Shown here piece by piece: positions 1 to 8,504 of a DNA stretch of 64,000 bases (positions within the stretch are counted from its first letter, which is position 1; each line of letters opens with the position of its first letter). Below the pieces are notes generated by a model. It had not been told where the DNA came from. It worked only from the letters and a program-made list of their open reading frames with translations, and did no database searches. This DNA comes from Polaromonas vacuolata. Its GTDB lineage: Bacteria; Pseudomonadota; Gammaproteobacteria; Burkholderiales; Burkholderiaceae_C. The DNA lies in the NCBI RefSeq assembly GCF_012584515.1, contig NZ_CP051461.1, positions 1,100,001 through 1,164,000 of the forward strand, read 5' to 3'. A program made the position numbers and the translations under genes.

Positions 1-1
1 C

Positions 2-325
2 AGTAGTGTTAAGCAGTCGATAGCGCTGGTTCGTTCTAGCCGTGGTGTTGGTAATGTCGTCAGTTTTGGTCATATACCTGCAACAATTTCTGCAGACACT
101 TTGACAGCAATTCGTTTGTTCGAGCAAGTTCGAAACACCACAGACATCGAAAAACTAAACCCCATTCGCAAAGGTGCAAAAGTAAAGTTTTTTAACCCTG
201 CGTTCGAGGGAATAGAAGGTTTGATTCAATCGATTTCAAAGCAGCGCGTTACCGTTTTGCTTGAAATCCTAGGACGGCAACAGGTTTTGACGGTTACGCC
301 GAATCAAATTAAGTTGGCTGCCTAG
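2..325 (+). CDS. RfaH/NusG-family transcription antiterminator, C-terminal part (5' end outside window)
   Basis: The reading frame is open from base 2 to the stop at 323-325, so the gene begins before the window; an internal TTG at 101 is not a credible start. The first residues (SIALVRSSRGV, then FGHIPATIS) resemble the end of the NGN domain of RfaH-like proteins. The last ~50 residues, from KGAKVKFF to NQIKLAA, form a KOW-type beta-barrel domain, where NusG/RfaH proteins contact ribosome or RNA polymerase partners. Specialised NusG paralogues load on RNA polymerase at ops elements and suppress termination in long polysaccharide operons. It lies directly upstream of such an operon in the same orientation, which supports that role. 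Family confidence is good; the exact subfamily cannot be decided from this fragment. Confidence 0.8.
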   Translation, partial: SSVKQSIALVRSSRGVGNVVSFGHIPATISADTLTAIRLFEQVRNTTDIEKLNPIRKGAKVKFFNPAFEGIEGLIQSISKQRVTVLLEILGRQQVLTVTPNQIKLAA

Positions 326-342
326 CAATTTGTTTTTTAATT

Positions 343-397
343 TGCTGGCCTGCCAGCATTGAAGTTTTGATTGTTCGAGAGCCGTTCTTGGCTCGAA
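343..397 (+). terminator. Two small hairpins after the antiterminator gene
   Basis: Bases 343-348 (TGCTGG) pair with 353-358 (CCAGCA) around a 4-base loop. Bases 374-377 plus 380-383 pair with 390-397 around a 6-base loop, with a 2-base bulge. Neither is followed by a long T run, so they are weak as intrinsic terminators. They could be leader-RNA structures or part of an attenuated junction. Confidence 0.3.
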
Positions 398-445
398 ATC
401 CACTCAACTTTAACCAGTGTTTTCGTACTAAAAAGTGCAAAACAC

Positions 446-457
446 TGCGGTAGCCTG
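446..457 (+). promoter_or_regulatory. ops-like element in the leader of the polysaccharide operon
   Basis: The bases TGCGGTAGCCTG match the enterobacterial ops core GGCGGTAGCGTG at 10 of 12 positions, including the unbroken GCGGTAGC. It lies about 190 bases upstream of the first export gene and just after an RfaH/NusG-like gene, where ops elements are expected. It is a short match found by eye. The rest of 326-643 shows no gene. Confidence 0.4.
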
Positions 458-643
458 TGTGTCTGTAAACCACCTCCCTTTTTACTCAGCTAAAACTTGC
501 AGTCATTGGCGCATAAGCGCTAAACAACTAATACTTTTATTGGGTATCAATTTCTCAAGTTTTGCGTAGTCATGTCAAGTCTCGTTTTAATTTGCCTCAA
601 CTGCATTCTGAAAAAACGTTAAACGCTTTTTAAAAACAAACCA

Positions 644-1837
644 ATGTTCACGTTGAATTCCTTAAATTTTCGCTCATCAAAACTGCTGACTCTTTTTTTA
701 ACTCTCAGCACCATCTTGGGTGGATGCGCATATGCACCCGGCCAATCAATGGGTGACTACAAAAATCCAAGTTCGCCTGCAAACCCCTGGTCTATCACCA
801 CGCAGCGCGCACCCGAAGGTGCACAACTGCTTGGCTTGCAAGGCCTTCCAGAGGGGCCGATTAGCATCACACCAGCTCTGATTCGGCAGCAGCGATCAGC
901 AAAACTGCTGGTTAATAACGCGGGTCCTGATCTCACACGTTTGTTTGGTGTGGCAAAACCCTATGAAATTGGCTTTGGTGATGTGCTCAGTATTGTTGTG
1001 TGGGGACATCCTGAACTTGCAAGTCTTGCAACTGGCGGTGGTGTTGATGGCACAGGTGTGGTTGCCGTCGCATCCGGCTACAACGTAAATACTGATGGTT
1101 TGATTCAGTTTCCATTCATCGGCAGCATTAAGTTGACGGGTCTGACCGAAATTGCCGCTCGCGATAAGTTGACCAAAAGCTTGGCAAAATTTATCAAAGA
1201 TCCAGAAATTAGTCTTCGCGTGCAAGCCTTTAGAAGTAGCCGTGTTTATGTAGAGGGTGAGGTACGTACACCCGGCATGCAGGCAATTAACGATGTGCCT
1301 TTGAGCCTGCCCGAACTGCTAGGCCGCACTGGCGGTTTAACTGTTTTGGCCGATAGGTCTTCTGTTTTTGTAACCCGTGACAGCGTGACTACCCGTATTA
1401 ATTTGGCTGATTTAGAACGGCAAAAAATCAGTCCGGGCAGCATCTTGCTATCGAACAAAGACTCGGTTCGCGTTGGTAGTCGCGAAGACAGCAAAGTATT
1501 TGTGCTTGGCGAAGTCTCCCGGCCATCGACTCTTTTGATGCGCGACGGCCGCATGTCTTTAGGTGAGGCACTGGGTGACGCTGGCGGCATTAGCCAAATC
1601 ACCGGCGACCCGCGCCAAGTCTATGTATTGCGCAATGGCGCTGCCGGCACACCCGATATTTTTCACCTAGACGCTGGTACCACTGTTAGTTACGCTTTAG
1701 CCGGTAATTTTGAACTAATGCCACGCGACGTGGTGTTTGTCGACCCATCGGATCTGGTGCGCTTTAACCGCGTAATCAGTTTGTTGTTGCCCAGCACACA
1801 AGGCGTAAATTCAGCCATAGACATTTCAAAGAAATGA
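644..1837 (+). CDS. Wza-like polysaccharide export outer-membrane lipoprotein
   Basis: 397 residues. The N-terminus is a lipoprotein signal: a hydrophobic stretch followed by ILGGC, with lipidated Cys28. A polysaccharide-export domain follows (around residues 110-200, with GFGDVLSIVVWGHPEL), then SLBB-type segments, seen as VYVEGEVRTPG and VFVLGEVSRPS. Proteins of this family form the outer-membrane channel for capsule, colanic acid-type or exopolysaccharide export. It is first in the operon and overlaps the phosphatase gene by 4 bases (ATGA), so the two are translationally coupled. No strong Shine-Dalgarno is seen; this ATG is chosen because the signal peptide starts here. Confidence 0.9.
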   Translation: MFTLNSLNFRSSKLLTLFLTLSTILGGCAYAPGQSMGDYKNPSSPANPWSITTQRAPEGAQLLGLQGLPEGPISITPALIRQQRSAKLLVNNAGPDLTRLFGVAKPYEIGFGDVLSIVVWGHPELASLATGGGVDGTGVVAVASGYNVNTDGLIQFPFIGSIKLTGLTEIAARDKLTKSLAKFIKDPEISLRVQAFRSSRVYVEGEVRTPGMQAINDVPLSLPELLGRTGGLTVLADRSSVFVTRDSVTTRINLADLERQKISPGSILLSNKDSVRVGSREDSKVFVLGEVSRPSTLLMRDGRMSLGEALGDAGGISQITGDPRQVYVLRNGAAGTPDIFHLDAGTTVSYALAGNFELMPRDVVFVDPSDLVRFNRVISLLLPSTQGVNSAIDISKK

Positions 1838-2295
1838 GAAAAATCTTAGTCGTGTGTGTTGGCAATATTTGCCGCAGCCCAGTGGCAGAAGCTATGTTTA
1901 AAGTCAAGCTGCCTAATATTGATGTTCAGTCCGCTGGTATGTCAGCAATGTTGGGTCACTCAGCCGACCCTATGGCCGCGCAGATTGCGCTTGCCAATGG
2001 CATAGATATAAGCGCTCATCGCGGACGTCAACTCGCCAGTTGGATGTTGCAAGACGCCGATTTAGTGCTGGTGATGGAGACAAATCATCAAAAACAGTTG
2101 TCACAGCAATACCCTTTGTCACGCGGAAAAATCCGCTGCCTAGGAGAGTTTGATGCGCCTGGTGATTTCGGTGCAGCCGGCACTGTTGATATTGCTGATC
2201 CCTATCGTCAATCAGAGCAAGCATTTTTGCTTTCCCATGAGCGTATTTCACGCGGTGTTGCTGCGTGGGTTAGCCGAATCGTTCAACTGACTTAA
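1834..2295 (+). CDS. Low-molecular-weight protein-tyrosine phosphatase (Wzb-like)
   Basis: 153 residues, normal for the family. The P-loop CVGNICRS (Cys8 nucleophile, Arg14) is at the N-terminus, and the general-acid Asp is in ADPYRQS (Asp122). In polysaccharide operons this enzyme removes phosphate from the tyrosine-rich tail of the cognate BY-kinase and so controls polymerisation and export. The gene overlaps the export lipoprotein gene and lies about 100 bases before the kinase gene, so it is very likely that kinase's partner. Confidence 0.92.
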   Translation: MRKILVVCVGNICRSPVAEAMFKVKLPNIDVQSAGMSAMLGHSADPMAAQIALANGIDISAHRGRQLASWMLQDADLVLVMETNHQKQLSQQYPLSRGKIRCLGEFDAPGDFGAAGTVDIADPYRQSEQAFLLSHERISRGVAAWVSRIVQLT

Positions 2296-2399
2296 ATTTT
2301 TGCACAGGCTTTTTAAAAGCCTTGTTTTGTCTTGAATGAAATCGCCCAAATACAAATTTGCGCATTTCATGAATATTTCTCGAATTAGATTCGTAAAAA

Positions 2400-4652
2400 A
2401 TGTCACCTCTTAATTCTCCGAATTCACAAAACATATCAAACAGTCCCAATCTGCAAGCAGATACCCAAGACGACGATGAGATAGATCTTCTCAGTTTGTT
2501 AGATGTAGTGATTGAATCGCGTTGGTTAATTATTTCAATCGCTTTTTTGGTTTTCCTTCTGTGTGGCACTTACGCATATTTAAGCCGCCCTGTGTTTGAA
2601 GCCAACTCACTGATTCAGGTGGAAGACAGTAAATCATCGACTATCGGCGCTCTAGGCGAAGCCGCTAGCCTGTTAGACGCTAAATCGACCGCAAGTGCAG
2701 AGATGGAAATTCTTCGATCACGTTTGGTCCTAGGCCAGACGGTTGACGAGTTGCAACTTAATCTGAGCGCGACCCCGGTTTATTTACCCATTGTTGGGAG
2801 TCGGTTAGCGCGCTATGCGACCGAGCTGTCCACGCCAGGTATTTTCGGTTTTGGTGGCTATGTTTCAGGCACTGAAAGCATCAAGGTATCGCAGTTAGAT
2901 GTGCCGACTTCACTTGAAGGCATAGCTCTGCGTTTGGTGGTGGTCGATAAAGGCTATCAACTGTTTGACCCTAACGGCAAACTCATCACCAGTGGCCAAG
3001 TTGGTATTGCAGTTTTATTCGACACAGCTGGCGGCCCCGGAAACATTTTTGTAAGCAGCCTCAGCGCCAAACCGGGCGCATTTTTTACTTTGGTAAAAGG
3101 TTCGCGTCTTAATGCCATCGAGGGCCTTCAGGCAGATTTGAAAATAGAAGAAAAAGGCAAGCAATCTGGTGTGATTGGTGTGACGCTTCAGGGTACAAAC
3201 CCAGAGCGAATCGCGACAATTTTAAATACTGTCGGTAAAGTTTACGTCAATCAAAACATTGATAGAAAAGCCGCAGAAGCTGATAAATCACTGGTTTTTC
3301 TCGATGATTTCCTGCCCCAATTAAAACGGCAACTTGAAACTTCAGAAGGAAAATTCACAGCGTTTCGTAACCAAAACCGAACAATTAATTTAAGCGCAGA
3401 AGCCGACTTAATCCTCCAGCAAGCGGTGGCTTTGCAAACTAACTTGATGACTTTGCAGCAAAAGCGTAAAGAGTTAGAGGCCTTATTTACATCGCAGCAT
3501 CCCAGCATCAAGACGATTGATGCACAGATTGCCGCTGTCTCTAATGAAATCAATACGAACAATAAAACCGTCAGGACTTTGCCAAACTTAGAGCAAGACT
3601 CGCTGCGTCTAATCCGTGATGTGAAGGTCAATAACGAGCTTTACACCGCGCTGCTAACCAACACGCAGCAACTGCGTTTGGTAAAAGAAGGCACAGTCGG
3701 AAATGTGCGGGTAGTTGATGTTTCTGCTGTGCCAGAAAATCCAGTCGCGCCTAAACGCAGTTTGATTCTCGGCACAAGCGCCGTGCTCGGTCTTCTTCTT
3801 GGAATTGGTATAGCCTTTCTTCGCAACAGTTTGCGCCCGGGTATTAAAGATGCGTCTGATATCGAAACCGCCACTGGTCTAAATGTTTTTGCAACCGTGC
3901 CGTTTTCAAACGAGCAGCAAAAACTTTATAAATTAATCAATGACCGCTTACCCGGCAACCATGTGTTGGCTGTCAGTAATCCCGAAGACCCAAGCATAGA
4001 AAGCCTACGCGGTCTGCGCACCGCATTGCAGTTTGCTATGTTAGACGCCGCAAACAATATATTGCTGGTTTCCGGCCCAACGCCAAACATTGGTAAGTCT
4101 TTTACCAGTGTTAACTTTGCCGCTGTGTTGGGTGCGGGCAATAAAAGAGTTTTGCTAATAGACGCCGACCTGCGCAAAGGCCATATCCATAATTATTTTG
4201 GGCAAGAGCGTGGTTTTGGTTTGAGCGAATTAATCACAGGAAGTCAAACGCTAGAGACAGTGATCAGAAAAAATGTTGCACCTAATGTCGATTTAATCTG
4301 CACGGGTACCTTGCCGCCAAACCCAGGCGAGTTGTTAATGTCACCGACAACAGATGTGTTACTTAAAACACTGTCTGCCCAATATGATTTAGTCATGATA
4401 GATACGCCACCGGTTTTAGCTGTTTCAGATACTCAGGTATTGGCACACTTAGTCGGCACTATTTTCTTGATAGCTCGTGCAGACGTAAGTACCTTGGGCG
4501 AGCTACAAGAATCCACCAAACGTTTAAGCCAAGCCGGCGCGCAAGTTAAAGGCGTAGTGTTTAACGGTTTTAATACCAGTCGCCAGCGCTATGGTGGTTA
4601 TGGCTACAAGTACAGCCGCTATCGTTACACCCAGTACCAGTACGGCAAGTAA
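2400..4652 (+). CDS. Wzc-like polysaccharide co-polymerase with BY-kinase domain
   Basis: 750 residues. A Wzz domain begins around residue 27 with a first membrane helix near residues 42-60. A long periplasmic coiled-coil region and a second membrane helix near residue 460 follow. The cytoplasmic tyrosine-kinase domain has Walker A SGPTPNIGKS (Lys566), Walker A' LLIDADLR and Walker B LVMIDTPP. The last 23 residues carry eight tyrosines, the usual autophosphorylation cluster. It sets chain length and drives export with the Wza- and Wzb-like partners upstream. An IS30 copy lies 80 bases after the stop, separating this gene from the rest of the locus. Confidence 0.93.
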   Translation: MSPLNSPNSQNISNSPNLQADTQDDDEIDLLSLLDVVIESRWLIISIAFLVFLLCGTYAYLSRPVFEANSLIQVEDSKSSTIGALGEAASLLDAKSTASAEMEILRSRLVLGQTVDELQLNLSATPVYLPIVGSRLARYATELSTPGIFGFGGYVSGTESIKVSQLDVPTSLEGIALRLVVVDKGYQLFDPNGKLITSGQVGIAVLFDTAGGPGNIFVSSLSAKPGAFFTLVKGSRLNAIEGLQADLKIEEKGKQSGVIGVTLQGTNPERIATILNTVGKVYVNQNIDRKAAEADKSLVFLDDFLPQLKRQLETSEGKFTAFRNQNRTINLSAEADLILQQAVALQTNLMTLQQKRKELEALFTSQHPSIKTIDAQIAAVSNEINTNNKTVRTLPNLEQDSLRLIRDVKVNNELYTALLTNTQQLRLVKEGTVGNVRVVDVSAVPENPVAPKRSLILGTSAVLGLLLGIGIAFLRNSLRPGIKDASDIETATGLNVFATVPFSNEQQKLYKLINDRLPGNHVLAVSNPEDPSIESLRGLRTALQFAMLDAANNILLVSGPTPNIGKSFTSVNFAAVLGAGNKRVLLIDADLRKGHIHNYFGQERGFGLSELITGSQTLETVIRKNVAPNVDLICTGTLPPNPGELLMSPTTDVLLKTLSAQYDLVMIDTPPVLAVSDTQVLAHLVGTIFLIARADVSTLGELQESTKRLSQAGAQVKGVVFNGFNTSRQRYGGYGYKYSRYRYTQYQYGK

Positions 4653-4732
4653 TTTTTGCTGGATGCTCTGCCTAGTAAAAAACTACTTTTTCAGCAAAGT
4701 AGTAATCTAAAAATGTAGCTTGCACATATGTT

Positions 4733-5822
4733 GGCGGATTCAAGCTTGAAGTGCAACCGTATGCTGATAGGACTCTAACTGTTCCATAAAAACCTGATGC
4801 GGCGTTCGATACCCTAAACATTTTCTAGGACGATGATTGAGCCTGTGCATCGCTAAAGCAATGTCATCGTCGGTGATGCAATTAAAGCGCATCCCCTTTG
4901 GGAAAAACTGGCGAATCAAACCGTTCATATTCTCGTTCGCCCCACGCTCCCACGAGGCGTATGGATGGGCGAAAAAGAAATCTGCACTCAGCGCAGAAGC
5001 TATTCGTTCATGCTGGGCAAATTCCTTGCCGTTATCAGTCGTGAGAGTGTGCACGCAATGAGCGAACGGTTTGAGTAAAGTGATTAACGCGTCCCCTACG
5101 GCTTGCGCTGTTTTGAATGGCACGTGGAAAATTATTGAATAGCGAGAGACACGCTCATTAATCGTCACTAGTGCTTGCTTCTGCCCGGCACCAATCACCA
5201 GATCAGCCTCCCAGTCGCCAAAGCGCGCACGCTCAAGCACGATGTCGGGTCGCAGTTCTATTGAGACCTGGCGAGAGATGGTGCCGCGCCGTTCACGGCC
5301 ACTGCTGCGTTTTTTTTCGCGTCTTCTGGCAACGCAGTGTTTTATGCAAGGTGCCGCCCGCGCGTTTGTCAGCGTAGATGTACTGGTAAATGCTCTCATA
5401 GCTAACACCGGGTTGGTGGCTAGCTTCGAGGTGGCCGCTGATTTGCTCGGGGCTCCAAGCCTCAGCCAACTTTTCCTCCACTACAGCCCATGTCGAGTCA
5501 GCAACTCTAGGACTATTGGCGCAGGCAAGTCTACGTTCTTGGGCTTTGTCATTTGCCTGCTTAGGGCGATAGCCTCGTAGACCGCGGTTACGACGCAACT
5601 CACGGCTGATGCTCGATTTATCACGGTCCATCATTTTTGCAATTTCACTTTGATTGAAGTTTGCTTTGACGAGGATTGCAATCTGGTAACGTTCGTCACG
5701 GGTGAGGTGTGTGTAAATCATTCTGGGCAACTTTGACTTGGTAGTCGGGAAGCTTGGATGCTCTCACATCTCACCCACCCGTACGGTTAATTTCAAAGTT
5801 GCACTTCAGACTTGAATCCGCG
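4733..5822. mobile_element. IS30-family insertion sequence, copy 1 (1090 bp)
   Basis: The ends read GGCGGATTCAAG on the left and, reading inward, CGCGGATTCAAG on the right; the terminal inverted repeats run on for about 25 bases with a few mismatches. The element is flanked by a 3-bp direct repeat GTT (4730-4732 and 5823-5825), the expected target duplication. It is one base longer than the second copy at 61750-62838, and the extra base lies in a homopolymer inside the transposase gene. It sits between the wzc-like and wecA-like genes and may interrupt transcription between them. Confidence 0.95.
4740..5730 (-). pseudogene. IS30-family transposase, frameshifted
   Basis: The N-terminal part (ATG at 5730, MPRMIYTHLTRDERYQIA) has the IS30 helix-turn-helix. 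The C-terminal part has the DDE integrase core: DWEADLVIG, TTDNGKEFA and the Glu in GANENMNGL. The two parts are in different frames. The T run at about 5310-5317 (read on the + strand) is 8 long here and 7 in the intact copy at 61757-62746. Because the other copy encodes one uninterrupted 329-residue protein, this is a one-base insertion rather than programmed frameshifting. A sequencing error in the homopolymer cannot be excluded. Confidence 0.88.
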
Positions 5823-5893
5823 GTTTTATATGTCGCCACTACATTAGCAAAATTTAAGTTTAAGCAACTTATTTTTGCAGCACTGTAAACCAA

Positions 5894-5917
5894 AAAAATA
5901 CTAGCTTTAGTATTTTT
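5894..5917. other. AT-rich palindrome before the wecA-like gene
   Basis: AAAAATACTA (5894-5903) and TAGTATTTTT (5908-5917) are perfect inverted repeats around a 4-base loop. The stem is too AT-rich to be a confident terminator. It lies in the 145-base gap between the IS30 end and the next gene, whose promoter must be in this gap or inside the element. Confidence 0.3.
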
Positions 5918-5967
5918 ACTGTTTGCATAAATACGCCCCAAAAAAGCTAATTTAAAAAATTCTGTGT

Positions 5968-7071
5968 ATGCAATTTACATTGATCTCTATACCATTCTCT
6001 GCATTTGTATCTGCTGGCTTTGCATTACTAGTGGCACTTTTATTAGTGGCTACACAGCGCTGGCATGGTAAACACACTATGGACGCTGACCAAGGCGTTC
6101 AAAAGTTTCATACAGAACCCACTTCCCGTGTCGGCGGCATTGCAATCGTTGCAGGTGTTGTTGCTGGTTATTTGATGGCAGACAGTGAAAGAAAGTTATT
6201 ACTTGGCCCACTTATTTTTGCCGGCATACCATCTTTTGCTTTTGGTTTACTTGAAGATATTACAAAACGTGTCAGTGTAAAAACCCGTTTGTTAGCCACT
6301 ATGTCCAGCGGTATTCTAGGTTGGGCTATTACTGGTTATTCGATCACAGATGTTGATGTTTGGGGTCTTAACTGGTTTCTAAGTTTTACGCTTATATCAG
6401 TAGCTTTTACTGCCTTTGCTGTCAGTGGCATCGCAAATGCTATAAATATTATTGATGGTTTTAATGGTTTGTCTTCGGGCACTGTGCTGATTATTCTTCT
6501 GGCTTTTGGTATTTTGGCTACGTCATTAGATGACACTCATTTGGCTAAAGTTTGCTTGATATTAGCCGGCGCTGTATCCGGTTTTTTAATGGTCAATTGG
6601 CCTTTTGGGAAAATATTTTTAGGCGATGGCGGCGCCTATTTCATAGGCTTCGCGTTAGCTTGGATTGCCGTTTTGTTATTACACCGTCATCCACAGGTAT
6701 CTGCTTGGGCGCCAATGCTGATGTGTGGTTTCCCGGTACTTGAAGTATTTTTCAGCATCGTGAGGCGTCGCCGGCGACGTCTGAGTCCTGGAGACCCTGA
6801 TTGCTTGCATTTGCACAGTCTGGTTAAACGCCGTCTAGTACGCCATATTTTTCCGCGTCGCTCTAACTTAGTTTGCAATTCAGCTACCGGCGCGATTATG
6901 TGGTTTGCTGCATTAATGCCAGTCGTCATTGCGGTTCAGTGGCCCAGTAATACCTTCATGTTGATATTTGGATTTGTATTTTGCGGATTACTTTACTCCG
7001 CTGTTTACGCACGGTTGACGCAGTTTCGGTGGTGTTTTAGTCCCATAACTTTAATGGCTAGAGCAGCGTAA
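5968..7071 (+). CDS. Undecaprenyl-phosphate HexNAc-1-phosphate transferase (WecA/GT4-like)
   Basis: 367 residues with about ten hydrophobic helices. Motifs of the polyprenyl-phosphate N-acetylhexosamine-1-P transferase family are present: an acidic GLLEDITKR loop (Asp97), NAINIIDGFNG (157-167), GKIFLGDGG (214-222) and the basic His-rich loop DCLHLHSLVKRR (about 278-289). The enzyme would start repeat-unit synthesis by moving HexNAc-1-phosphate from a UDP sugar onto undecaprenyl phosphate at the inner face of the cytoplasmic membrane. This fits the UDP-HexNAc genes that follow. The donor sugar cannot be read from the sequence. Confidence 0.88.
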   Translation: MQFTLISIPFSAFVSAGFALLVALLLVATQRWHGKHTMDADQGVQKFHTEPTSRVGGIAIVAGVVAGYLMADSERKLLLGPLIFAGIPSFAFGLLEDITKRVSVKTRLLATMSSGILGWAITGYSITDVDVWGLNWFLSFTLISVAFTAFAVSGIANAINIIDGFNGLSSGTVLIILLAFGILATSLDDTHLAKVCLILAGAVSGFLMVNWPFGKIFLGDGGAYFIGFALAWIAVLLLHRHPQVSAWAPMLMCGFPVLEVFFSIVRRRRRRLSPGDPDCLHLHSLVKRRLVRHIFPRRSNLVCNSATGAIMWFAALMPVVIAVQWPSNTFMLIFGFVFCGLLYSAVYARLTQFRWCFSPITLMARAA

Positions 7072-7089
7072 GAACCTGCCTTTTTTTAA

Positions 7090-7134
7090 CTTTTTCTTTT
7101 TCTTTTTCTTTTTCTTTTTTATTTTTCTTTTTCT
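7090..7134 (+). repeat. CTTTTT hexanucleotide tract
   Basis: CTTTTT units start at 7090, 7096, 7102 and 7108, followed by imperfect ones to 7134. The pyrimidine tract fills most of the 77-base gap between the wecA-like gene and tviB and ends about 15 bases before the tviB ATG, so it replaces the usual purine-rich ribosome site region. Confidence 0.8.
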
Positions 7135-7148
7135 TGTTCAGTTAAAAA

Positions 7149-8429
7149 ATGCAAAATACCGTCGCAACTTTATCTGTTGCCGTCATTGGCCTGGGTTATG
7201 TGGGCCTACCGTTAGCAGTTGAGTTTGGTAAAAAACGCAATGTGCTAGGGTTCGACATAAACGTTAAACGCATTGCAGAATTACAAGCTGGACAAGATCA
7301 CACTTTAGAAACTGAACCTGAAGAACTTCAAGCGGCTAAATATTTACGCTTTACAACTTCGGCAGATGATTTGCTTGCCTGCAATTGCTACATAGTCACC
7401 GTTCCCACACCGATAGATGAGCACAATCGCCCAGACCTTACGCCTCTAATCAAAGCCAGTGAAACTATAGGCAAGGTGCTTAAACCCGGCGACATAGTGA
7501 TTTACGAATCTACTGTTTACCCGGGCGCTACTGAAGAAGACTGCGTACCAGTGCTAGAAAAATTCTCAGGGCTTAAGTTCAACATAGACTTTTATGCCGG
7601 CTACAGCCCCGAGCGCATCAACCCAGGCGACAAAGAGCACCGCGTCACCACCATCAAAAAAGTCACTGCTGGCTCTACGCCTGAAGTTGCCGACATAGTC
7701 GATGCGCTCTACAACGAAATCATCACCGCCGGCACACACAAAGCGGCCAGTATCAAGGTCGCCGAAGCTGCAAAAGTGATTGAAAACACTCAACGCGACT
7801 TAAACATCGCACTGGTCAATGAACTGGCCATCATTTTTAACAAGATGGGTATAGACACCGAAGCCGTACTACTTGCTGCTGGCAGTAAATGGAATTTTTT
7901 ACCTTTTCGCCCGGGTTTGGTCGGCGGTCACTGTATTGGTGTTGATCCGTACTATCTGACGCACAAGGCCCAGGCAATGGGCTACCACCCAGAAATTATC
8001 TTGGCTGGCCGTCGCCTGAATGACAACATGGGCAACTACGTGGTGTCCCAACTAGTCAAGGCCATGACTAAGCGCCGCGTTCATGTGGATGGCGCGCGCA
8101 TTCTTGTCATGGGCCTTTCCTTTAAGGAAAACTGCCCCGACCTGCGCAACACCCGCGTGGTTGACATCGTGACCGAACTGCAAGACTACAACTGCCAAGT
8201 CGATGTGTACGACCCTTGGGCCACACCTGAAGAAGCGCAGCACGAATACGGCATCAGCCCCGTCGCCCAGCCCGAACTCGGCACCTACGATGGCATCATC
8301 TTGGCCGTGGCGCATCAACAATTCAAAACCATGGGCGCAGCCGCCATCCGCGCCTTTGGCAAGCCCAACCATGTGCTGTACGACCTCAAGTACCTGCTGC
8401 CGGCTGCCGATAGCGACTTGCGTCTCTAA
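7149..8429 (+). CDS. tviB: UDP-N-acetylhexosamine 6-dehydrogenase (TviB/WbpO type)
   Basis: 426 residues. It has an N-terminal Rossmann motif [10 protein letters not shown] (about 12-21), the middle UDP-sugar dehydrogenase domain and the catalytic Cys262 in [11 protein letters not shown]-terminal UDP-binding domain follows. The enzyme oxidises C6 of UDP-GlcNAc or UDP-GalNAc with NAD+ to the uronic acid. Its neighbour is a TviC/WbpP-type 4-epimerase, the same pair that makes UDP-GalNAcA for Vi antigen and for P. aeruginosa O6, so that is the likely product here. Base composition rises from modest to high GC within this gene. Confidence 0.9.
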   Translation: MQNTVATLSVAVIGLGYVGLPLAVEFGKKRNVLGFDINVKRIAELQAGQDHTLETEPEELQAAKYLRFTTSADDLLACNCYIVTVPTPIDEHNRPDLTPLIKASETIGKVLKPGDIVIYESTVYPGATEEDCVPVLEKFSGLKFNIDFYAGYSPERINPGDKEHRVTTIKKVTAGSTPEVADIVDALYNEIITAGTHKAASIKVAEAAKVIENTQRDLNIALVNELAIIFNKMGIDTEAVLLAAGSKWNFLPFRPGLVGGHCIGVDPYYLTHKAQAMGYHPEIILAGRRLNDNMGNYVVSQLVKAMTKRRVHVDGARILVMGLSFKENCPDLRNTRVVDIVTELQDYNCQVDVYDPWATPEEAQHEYGISPVAQPELGTYDGIILAVAHQQFKTMGAAAIRAFGKPNHVLYDLKYLLPAADSDLRL

Positions 8430-8504
8430 CAACCCAAGAAGCAGACAAAAACTGGGCTTTGTCTAAGTCAGTCTTGCGCAATCCAATATCAATAAATAAC
8501 TGAA

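Noticed and set aside
5293..5408. Programmed frameshift of the IS30 transposase at the T run
   Set aside because: The second IS30 copy encodes the complete protein in one frame with one T fewer, so no frameshift is needed.
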